Origin: Chloroflexota bacterium
GTDB lineage: Bacteria > Chloroflexota > Dormibacteria > CF-121
Assembly: GCA_005880605.1 (NCBI GenBank)
Contig: VBIS01000035.1
Location: 1 to 12,493 of the forward strand
Length of the DNA stretch: 12,493 bases
Direction of reading: 5' to 3'
Shown in pieces: positions 6,776 to 12,493 of this stretch. Below the pieces are notes generated by a model. That model did not search any database. It was not told the DNA's origin and saw only the letters and a program-made list of their open reading frames with translations. Position numbers and translations under genes: made by a program. Numbering within the stretch: the first letter of the stretch is position 1; every line of letters begins with the position of its first letter.

Positions 6776-7347
6776 CCCAGACGAAACCGACCCTGCACAG
6801 CACCACTCATCCAACGCCCGTCGGCCTGCTCACGCTGGTCGCGTCCGACCGCGGCCTTCGCGCGATTCTCTGGCCGAAGGTCTCGCCACAGCGCGCCGGC
6901 ATCAGTCCCCGCCCGCGACGCGATCCCGATCATCCGATCTTGCGCAGGACCGCCCAGCAGCTGGATGAGTATTTCGCCGGCTCGCGCACGAGCTTTGATG
7001 TGCCACTCGACCTCGACGGCACCCGTTTTCAGCTCGCCGCCTGGCGCTCGCTGGCCGACATCCCGTTTGCCACCACCACCACCTACGGCCAGCAGGCGGC
7101 GGCCCTGGGCATCCCAAGGGCCGCGCGCGCTGTGGGCGCCGCCAACGGGGCCAACCCGGTCTGCATCGTGCTCCCCTGCCACCGCGTGATCGGCGCGAAC
7201 GGTTCATTGACCGGATTCGGCGGTGGGCTGCCGGTCAAGCAATGGTTGCTGGACCACGAGGCGCAGATGGCTCGTACCATCTTCGATGAGCCCCAATGGC
7301 CAGTACGCCAACCCGTCCAGACGCGCTTATCCATGCCCGTGGCCTGA
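6772..7347 (+). CDS. ogt: Methylated-DNA--protein-cysteine methyltransferase (O6-methylguanine)
   Basis: This suicide enzyme moves the methyl group from O6-methylguanine in DNA to its own cysteine. The 191-residue product has the usual N-terminal domain, then the DNA-binding part: TRFQLAAWRSLADIPFATTT (84-103) with the YGQQAA helix and RAVGAANGANP (119-129, bearing the arginine finger). The active site is PCHRVI (135-140, acceptor C136), followed by GSLTGFGGGLPVKQWLLDHE. The last ~25 residues after HEA are an unconserved tail. The ATG overlaps the preceding TGA by ATGA and has a perfect ribosome site. Together with the Ada-AlkA gene it covers O6-methylguanine, phosphotriester and 3-methyladenine repair, as in the adaptive response. 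The 3' end overlaps the ABC ATPase start by 52 nt. Confidence 0.95.
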   Translation: MTQTKPTLHSTTHPTPVGLLTLVASDRGLRAILWPKVSPQRAGISPRPRRDPDHPILRRTAQQLDEYFAGSRTSFDVPLDLDGTRFQLAAWRSLADIPFATTTTYGQQAAALGIPRAARAVGAANGANPVCIVLPCHRVIGANGSLTGFGGGLPVKQWLLDHEAQMARTIFDEPQWPVRQPVQTRLSMPVA

Positions 7348-8237
7348 GCAAACGCTTCGGCGACCTCGTCGCGGTCGACGCGGTTGACTTCGACGTCAAT
7401 CGCGGCGAAGCCTTCGGGTTTCTAGGCCCCAACGGCGCCGGCAAGACTTCAACGATGCGCATGATCGGCTGCGTTTCATCTCCATCGGGCGGGGTCCTGC
7501 GCGTCCTCGGCATGGATCCCGTCCACGAGGGCCCACGGATACGGGCCAGACTGGGGGTCGTGCCGCAGTCGGACACGCTTGATACCGAACTGCATGTCGA
7601 CGAGAACCTGTTCACCTACGCCCGTTACTTCGGACTACCGCGCGATACCGCGAGGCGACGCGCCGAGCAACTTCTCGATTTCGTCCAACTGAGGGACCGG
7701 GCCCACGATAACGTGGAGTTCCTCTCCGGAGGCATGAAGCGGCGCCTCACCATCGCCCGCGCTCTCGTTAACGAGCCAGAGCTGTTACTGCTCGATGAAC
7801 CCACCACCGGACTCGATCCACAGGCGCGCCACCTCGTCTGGGACCGTCTCTACCGCCTCAAGCAACAAGGCGTGACGATCGTCCTGACCACGCATTACAT
7901 GGACGAGGCGGAGCAGCTCTGCGATCGGTTGGTCGTGATGGACAAGGCCAAGATCGTCGCCTTCGGCTCGCCGCGAAGCCTGATCGACCAGTACTCCAGC
8001 CGGGAGGTCCTCGAGCTTCGGTTTCCGATCGATACCACGCCGGCGCTCGACGGCCTGGACGGCCTTGCCGAGCGGATCGAGGCCCTACCCGATCGCGTCC
8101 TGCTCTACACCAGCGACGGCGAGGCAGCGGCGGCCGCAGTCCACGGCCGCGGACTGAGGCCCGAGTCCATCCTGGTTCGGCGCAGCACGCTTGAGGACGT
8201 CTTCCTCCGCCTTACCGGTCGGAGCCTGATCGAATGA
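7296..8237 (+). CDS. ABC transporter ATP-binding protein (NodI/DrrA-like)
   Basis: This is the ATPase subunit of an ABC-2 exporter, 313 residues, cytoplasmic and membrane-associated. Walker A is GPNGAGKT (44-51), the Q-loop is in VVPQSD (Q91), the signature is LSGGMKRR (143-150), Walker B is LLLLDEP (163-169), and the H-loop is LTTHYMDEAEQLCD with H200. The wording of these motifs and the ~110-residue C-terminal extension resemble NodI and DrrA, exporters of lipo-oligosaccharides and of drugs. The ATG at 7296 lies inside the end of ogt and the next in-frame choices are poor. No ribosome site is evident, so coupling to ogt is likely. Two permeases follow at once, giving a complete exporter. 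Substrate unknown. Confidence 0.93.
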   Translation: MASTPTRPDALIHARGLSKRFGDLVAVDAVDFDVNRGEAFGFLGPNGAGKTSTMRMIGCVSSPSGGVLRVLGMDPVHEGPRIRARLGVVPQSDTLDTELHVDENLFTYARYFGLPRDTARRRAEQLLDFVQLRDRAHDNVEFLSGGMKRRLTIARALVNEPELLLLDEPTTGLDPQARHLVWDRLYRLKQQGVTIVLTTHYMDEAEQLCDRLVVMDKAKIVAFGSPRSLIDQYSSREVLELRFPIDTTPALDGLDGLAERIEALPDRVLLYTSDGEAAAAAVHGRGLRPESILVRRSTLEDVFLRLTGRSLIE

Positions 8238-8247
8238 CAGGTCGAGC

Positions 8248-9015
8248 ATGACCGGAGCTCAACACGTCCTCGAGCATCATCTGACGGTCTATCGGCGCAC
8301 CTGGAAGGGTTCGCTGTTCATGTCCTTCCTCTCGCCGGTCCTGTTCCTGGCCGCGATGGGCTTGGGGCTTGGCAGCTTGATTGCGCGCGGCCCGGTCCGG
8401 ACCATCGACGGCGTCTCCTACCTCGTGTTTCTCGCTCCCGGACTGCTCGCTGCCAGCGCCATGCAAGCCGCCTTCGTCGAAACGACCTACCCGATCATGG
8501 CGCGGATCCAATGGCAGCGCACCTACGAAGGCATGCTGGCGACGCCGATTGCGGTTCTCGACGTCCTGGTCGGCGAATTCGGCTGGCTCACCTTCAGGCT
8601 GGCACTTAGTAGCTGCGCGTTCTTCTTCGTCATGCTGCTCTTCGGCACGGTCCACTCCGTGTTGGCGGTGTTGGCGATTGTGGCCGCTATCCTCACCGGC
8701 CTGGCCTTTGCCGCGCCGATCCTGTCTTGGACCGCGACCCGGCGGACCGACCAGAGCTTCGCCTTGATCGGGCGGTTTGTGATCACGCCCCTGTTCTTGC
8801 TGGGTGGCGTCTTCTTCCCGCTCCACCAACTCCCTCAGGTCATCCAGGGAATCGCCTGGCTCACCCCACTCGCCCATGGTGTGGCGCTGGCCCGTAGCCT
8901 CTCGCTCGGCGTGCTGGCGCCGTCCGCAGGTATCCACCTCGCGGTCCTGCTCCTCTACGCCGCGATCGGCATCACCGCCGCACGCATCACCCTGCAGAGG
9001 CGGCTGGTCCAGTGA
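8248..9015 (+). CDS. ABC-2 type permease (NodJ-like), first subunit
   Basis: This is an integral membrane subunit of 255 residues with about six predicted spans and no ATPase motifs. It begins with an amphipathic N-terminus (EHHLTVYRRTWKG), then a first span SFLSPVLFLAAMGLGLGSLI. The mid region carries FLAPGLLAASAMQAAFVETT and QWQRTYEGMLATPI, typical of the NodJ/DrrB branch of ABC-2 permeases, and a late FLLGGVFFPLHQLPQ motif. It starts 10 nt after the ATPase stop. It probably pairs with the second permease as a heterodimer powered by the upstream ATPase. The cargo is unknown, and the context of alkylation repair genes hints at toxic small molecules only by association. Confidence 0.9.
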   Translation: MTGAQHVLEHHLTVYRRTWKGSLFMSFLSPVLFLAAMGLGLGSLIARGPVRTIDGVSYLVFLAPGLLAASAMQAAFVETTYPIMARIQWQRTYEGMLATPIAVLDVLVGEFGWLTFRLALSSCAFFFVMLLFGTVHSVLAVLAIVAAILTGLAFAAPILSWTATRRTDQSFALIGRFVITPLFLLGGVFFPLHQLPQVIQGIAWLTPLAHGVALARSLSLGVLAPSAGIHLAVLLLYAAIGITAARITLQRRLVQ

Positions 9016-9818
9016 TTGCGATGCTGTCGCAGCGGCGGTTGCTCCAACTCCCCGCACCCGACCGCGCCGCCCACCTCGTCGAGCGCAACGCGATCCTCCA
9101 ACGGCGAGGGTGGCCTGTCATCCTGTCGGGCTTCGTCGAGCCGCTCCTCTACCTGCTCGCGATTGGCTTCGGGGTTGGCGCGCTGGTGGGGACGTCCGTC
9201 GTCGTCGACGGCCATCCCCTCCGCTATGCCGTGTTCGTCGCACCGGCGATGATGGCATCCTCCGCGATGAACGGTGCGATCTACGAGACCTCGTTCAACT
9301 TCTTCTACAAGCTGAAATACATCAAGCTTTACGACGCCGTGCTGTCGACGCCGCTCGGCGTCGCCGATATCGCGCTCGGCGAAATCGCCTGGGCCTTGCT
9401 CCGCGGCACGCTTTACGCGTTGGGCTTCATCATCGTCATGGCCGCACTTGGTCTCGCGATCTCCCCGTGGGCGCTGCTCGCCCTCCCTGCCGCCATGCTG
9501 ATCGGCTTCTCGTTCGCCGCCGTTGGAACCGCGGCATCGACGTTCGTCCGCACCTGGCAAGACTTCGACCTCGTGCTAACGGTTCTGATTCCAATGTTCC
9601 TCTTCTCCGCAACGTTCTATCCGATCAGCGCCTACCCGGGGCCACTGCAGGTGGTGGTGCAGTTGTCGCCCCTCTATCACGGCGTCGACCTGCTGCGCAG
9701 CCTGACGACCGGCATCATCGGCCCTTGGATCCTGGTTGACATCGTCTACCTCGTGATCCTGGGCGCGCTCGCCCTGGTAATCGCCGCCACGAGGCTCGAG
9801 CGCCTCCTGCTCAAATAA
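9012..9818 (+). CDS. ABC-2 type permease (NodJ-like), second subunit
   Basis: This 268-residue membrane protein has the same plan as its upstream neighbour: an N-terminal helix (ERNAILQRRGWPVILSGFVE), about six spans, FVAPAMMASSAMNGAIYETS, KYIKLYDAVLSTPLGVADIA and a late FLFSATFYPISAYP motif. The two permeases are diverged paralogues, not copies. The start is GTG at 9012, whose last bases form the preceding TGA stop (GTGA), with AGAGG 11 nt ahead. An ATG at 9021 is a possible alternative. The tight coupling supports a 1:1 heterodimer. After its TAA there is a 39-nt gap to pepN. No terminator hairpin is evident there. Confidence 0.9.
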   Translation: MIAMLSQRRLLQLPAPDRAAHLVERNAILQRRGWPVILSGFVEPLLYLLAIGFGVGALVGTSVVVDGHPLRYAVFVAPAMMASSAMNGAIYETSFNFFYKLKYIKLYDAVLSTPLGVADIALGEIAWALLRGTLYALGFIIVMAALGLAISPWALLALPAAMLIGFSFAAVGTAASTFVRTWQDFDLVLTVLIPMFLFSATFYPISAYPGPLQVVVQLSPLYHGVDLLRSLTTGIIGPWILVDIVYLVILGALALVIAATRLERLLLK

Positions 9819-9843
9819 CCGCCGCAGTAAGGCTTGGAGCCGC

Positions 9844-9849
9844 TACATT
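9844..9849 (+). promoter_or_regulatory. Possible -10 of a leaderless promoter for pepN
   Basis: TACATT fits the TANNNT pattern and ends 8 nt before the ATG at 9858, the same spacing as the candidate before ada-alkA. No -35 is seen 17 nt upstream, and AAGG is too close to the ATG to be a normal ribosome site. Candidate only. Confidence 0.25.
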
Positions 9850-9857
9850 ACTAAGGC

Positions 9858-12410
9858 ATGCACCCCGCCAATAACCTGACCCGCGAGGAAGCCCACGAGC
9901 GGGCCCAGTCGATTCATACCCCCCTCTACGACATCTCGCTCGACCTCACCAGGGAAAGCGATACCTTCGCCTGCGAGGTCACCATTCATTTCCTCTGTCA
10001 CGAACCCGGGGCCAACACCTTTATCGATTTCTTAGCTCCTTCGGTCGATAGCTGCGAGCTCAATGGCGAGGAAGTTCCAAAAGAGGCCTTCAACGGTGCA
10101 CGGATCGCGCTCGAGAACCTGCGCGAGGCGAATGAGCTCCACGTGATCGGCACGTGTGACTACCAGAACGTGGGCGCGGGCCTCTGCAAGTTCGTGGACC
10201 CCGTTGACCACAAGACCTATCTGCACTCTCAGTTCGAGACCTTCGACGCCCACCGGATGTTTCCCTGCTTCGACCAGCCCGATCTGAAGGCGAGTTTCAC
10301 CTTCACCGTGCTGGCACCCACGGATTGGGTGGTGGTCTCGAACAACCCGGGTCAGGCCCAGCTCGTGACGGGCAAGGAGAATGTCAAGCGCTGGACCTTT
10401 GGAGCCACGCCCAAGATGTCGTCTTATCTCACAGCGATCGTCGCCGGACCGTACCACGGCGTCCGGGACCGGCACGGCGACATCGACCTGGGAATTTTCT
10501 GTCGCCAGTCGCTGGCCCAGTATCTCGATCCCGACGAGATTTTCACCATCACCAAGCAGGGCCTCGACTTTTACGGCGAGGCCTACAAGTACCCCTATCC
10601 CTTCCAGAAGTACGACCAGCTCTTCGTTCCGGAGTTCAGCGCCGGCGCGATGGAAAACATCGGCTGCGTCACCTTCAACGAGGCGATGCTCTACCGCTCG
10701 AAGGTGACGGAGGCCGTCCGCGAGGATCGCGCCAACGCGATCTTGCACGAGATGGCGCACATGTGGTTCGGCGACCTCGTCACCATGCGCTGGTGGGACG
10801 ACCTCTGGTTGAACGAGAGCTTCGCCACCTTCATGTCGGTGCTCTGCCAGGTGGAGGCGACGCGCTTCAAGAACGGCTGGGTCACGTTTGCCAACCAGTA
10901 CAAGGCTGGCGCGCGCCGCCAGGACCAGCTCCCCACCACGCACCCGATCGCGGCGGACGTGCCGGACATCCAGTCCGTGTACTTGAATTTCGACGCCATC
11001 ACCTACAACAAGGGTGCCTGCGTGCTTCGCCAGCTGGTCGCCTACGTGGGCCAGGACACCTTCCTTCGTGGCGTGCAGCGCTACGTCAAGCAGCGGCAGT
11101 ATTCGAACGCCAGCCTTGCCGACTTCCTCTCCGATGTCGAAGCCGGTTCGGGCCGCGATCTCAAGGCCTGGTCCAAACTCTGGCTGGAAACGGCCGGCCT
11201 CAATACCCTGCGGCCCGAGGCGACCTCCCAGAGCGAGACCATCGGGGCGCTCGCCATCAAGCAGGAGGCGCCTCCCGAGCACCCAACGATCCGTCCGCAT
11301 CGGCTCGCGATCGGGCTCTACGACCGCAAGCCGGACGGTCTGCAACTCCGCCGGCGCGTCGAGCTCGACGTGGCCGACGAGAACACGGCGGTCGGGGATC
11401 TTGTCGGCGAGCGGCTGGCCGACCTGATGCTCGTCAACGACCTGGACCTGACCTACGCAAAGATCCGGCTCGACGAGCGATCGCTGGCCACCGCGATCGA
11501 CCACCTGGCCGAACTCAAGGATCCTCTGGCCCGTGCGATCACGTGGGCGGCGCTCTGGGACATGCTCCGCGACGGTGAGATCCCGGCCCGGCGCTATTTG
11601 CCGCTGATCCTCAAAAACATTCACGGCGAAACGGACATCGGTGTCGTCCAGGACCTCCTGGCGCAGGCGTCCTCGGCCATCTGGGTGTATGGCGATCCGA
11701 CCAACGCCGAGACGGCGCTGAAGTTCCTGGCGGACCACGCGCTCACCGCCCTCGACGCTGCGCCCGCTGGCAGCGACCTCCAGCTCACCTGGGCTCACGC
11801 CTTCATCAGCGCCGCCCGCTCACCGGAGCACCTTTCGGTGATCCGCGGCTTGCTCGATGGCATCAAGGTCTTCACCGGCCTCAAGGTCGACACCGACCTT
11901 CGCTGGTCGATCGTCAGTTCGCTGGCCGGCGTCGGCGCCGACGATGGCCTGATCGATGCCGAGCTGAAGCGTGACCCCACCGACGAGGGTCATCGTTACG
12001 CCGCAGCGGCCCGCGCCACGCGGCCCACGCAGGAAGCCAAGGAACAGGTTTGGGCGGCACTGATGGAGGACCTTACGCTCCCGTTGGCCACCATGCGCTC
12101 GATGATGCGCGGCTTTCACCGCTTCGACCAGCGACGGCTGCTGGAGGCGTACAGCGCGCGCTACTTCCAGGCGCTGGCGAACGTCTGGAAGGAGCGCGAC
12201 ATCGAGGTTTCTCTCGCCTTCATCCGGATGATGTTTCCCACGGTCGTCGTCGGCGAGGAGACCGTGAAAGCGACCGACAAATATCTAGCCGGCGATGACG
12301 TCCCTGGGCCTGTCCGTCGAATCCTCCTCGAAGGCAAAGACAACATGCTTCGGGCCATGCGCGGCCGCGCCGCCGACGCCAAAGCGGAGACGGTCGCGTC
12401 TCAACGGTAA
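9858..12410 (+). CDS. pepN: Aminopeptidase N (M1 family zinc metallopeptidase)
   Basis: This 850-residue cytosolic enzyme removes N-terminal residues from peptides. No signal peptide is present. The substrate-binding motif GAMEN is at 263-267. The zinc site is HEMAH (H297, H301; E298 catalytic) with the third ligand E320 in LWLNESFATF, giving the standard 18-residue spacing. The transition-state tyrosine is Y383 in the ITYNKGACVL motif. FETFDAHRMFPCFDQPDLKA (about 126-145) is the conserved strand of the N-terminal domain. The second half is an ERAP1-C-like helical repeat region. Length and motif wording match the PepN of high-GC Gram-positive and Chloroflexota-type bacteria. The gene stands apart from the exporter operon by 39 nt and may have its own promoter. 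Confidence 0.97.
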   Translation: MHPANNLTREEAHERAQSIHTPLYDISLDLTRESDTFACEVTIHFLCHEPGANTFIDFLAPSVDSCELNGEEVPKEAFNGARIALENLREANELHVIGTCDYQNVGAGLCKFVDPVDHKTYLHSQFETFDAHRMFPCFDQPDLKASFTFTVLAPTDWVVVSNNPGQAQLVTGKENVKRWTFGATPKMSSYLTAIVAGPYHGVRDRHGDIDLGIFCRQSLAQYLDPDEIFTITKQGLDFYGEAYKYPYPFQKYDQLFVPEFSAGAMENIGCVTFNEAMLYRSKVTEAVREDRANAILHEMAHMWFGDLVTMRWWDDLWLNESFATFMSVLCQVEATRFKNGWVTFANQYKAGARRQDQLPTTHPIAADVPDIQSVYLNFDAITYNKGACVLRQLVAYVGQDTFLRGVQRYVKQRQYSNASLADFLSDVEAGSGRDLKAWSKLWLETAGLNTLRPEATSQSETIGALAIKQEAPPEHPTIRPHRLAIGLYDRKPDGLQLRRRVELDVADENTAVGDLVGERLADLMLVNDLDLTYAKIRLDERSLATAIDHLAELKDPLARAITWAALWDMLRDGEIPARRYLPLILKNIHGETDIGVVQDLLAQASSAIWVYGDPTNAETALKFLADHALTALDAAPAGSDLQLTWAHAFISAARSPEHLSVIRGLLDGIKVFTGLKVDTDLRWSIVSSLAGVGADDGLIDAELKRDPTDEGHRYAAAARATRPTQEAKEQVWAALMEDLTLPLATMRSMMRGFHRFDQRRLLEAYSARYFQALANVWKERDIEVSLAFIRMMFPTVVVGEETVKATDKYLAGDDVPGPVRRILLEGKDNMLRAMRGRAADAKAETVASQR

Positions 12411-12493
12411 TCTCCAAGACCTCGCCGCCGGAAGACTGCTGGGCGCTTTGGATTCGCCAGCGTCGCCAGGGCGGCCCCGACCTTTCGCCCGAC
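12401..12493 (-). CDS. C-terminal end of an unidentified gene (partial)
   Basis: On the minus strand a frame stays open from the right edge to TGA (12403-12401). It encodes 30 residues ending in PKRPAVFRRRGLGDYR. Codon third positions are mostly G/C and the wording looks protein-like. Its stop overlaps the end of pepN by 10 nt, tail to tail. Too short to assign. It could be a chance open frame in GC-rich DNA. Confidence 0.35.
   Translation of the reverse strand, partial: VGRKVGAALATLANPKRPAVFRRRGLGDYR

Noticed and set aside
7069..7083. Short ACC repeat in ogt
   Set aside because: Only four to five units that encode a Thr run in the normal spot before the conserved YG motif. No sign of a microsatellite with a function.
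8212..9560. Minus-strand open frames opposite the two permeases
   Set aside because: Their Arg/Asp/Gln-rich products are the mirror of hydrophobic codons on the other strand, and the permease motifs on the plus strand are clear.
10032..11798. Long open frame (588 codons) on the minus strand
   Set aside because: It lies wholly inside pepN, which has all its catalytic motifs on the plus strand. Long antisense frames are expected in GC-rich coding DNA, and the product shows no recognisable domain.

Overview
The window looks like chromosomal DNA of a high-GC bacterium. It carries the 5' end of a 16S rRNA gene, core replication and recombination genes, and a PepN of the form common in high-GC Gram-positive and Chloroflexota-type lineages. 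The 16S segment is clearly bacterial, but I could not place it to phylum by eye. Chloroflexota or Dormibacterota-like is a guess. I see no phage, insertion sequence, CRISPR array or tRNA.

Left part, minus strand (1-4073). Reading from high to low coordinates, the order is a dimethylargininase-like amidinohydrolase, dnaX (clamp loader tau/gamma), ybaB/ebfC, recR and a small PRC-barrel-like protein. The last four are separated by at most 3 nt or overlap by one base, so they look like one translationally coupled operon. After about 65 nt comes a strong rRNA promoter (TTGACA, 19 nt, TATCAT), a leader of about 155 nt with a boxA-like element and two hairpins, and then the first ~180 nt of 16S rRNA, which runs off the left edge.

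Middle and right part, plus strand (4081-12410). An MFS efflux-type transporter starts 7 nt from the divergent amidinohydrolase. Next comes a tightly packed set: an Ada-AlkA fusion gene broken by an internal deletion with a frame change, an ogt-type methylguanine methyltransferase, a NodI/DrrA-like ABC ATPase, and two NodJ-like ABC-2 permeases. Starts and stops overlap or lie close throughout, which suggests co-transcription of alkylation repair with an exporter. A separate aminopeptidase N gene follows. A probable partial gene on the minus strand meets it tail to tail at the right edge.

The two observations most worth following are the broken ada-alkA gene, where the sensor and DNA-binding half stays intact while the glycosylase half is out of frame and lacks about 35 residues, and the joining of alkylation repair to an ABC-2 exporter in one apparent operon. 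This arrangement would fit a damage-inducible export or self-resistance module, but that function is inferred from context only.
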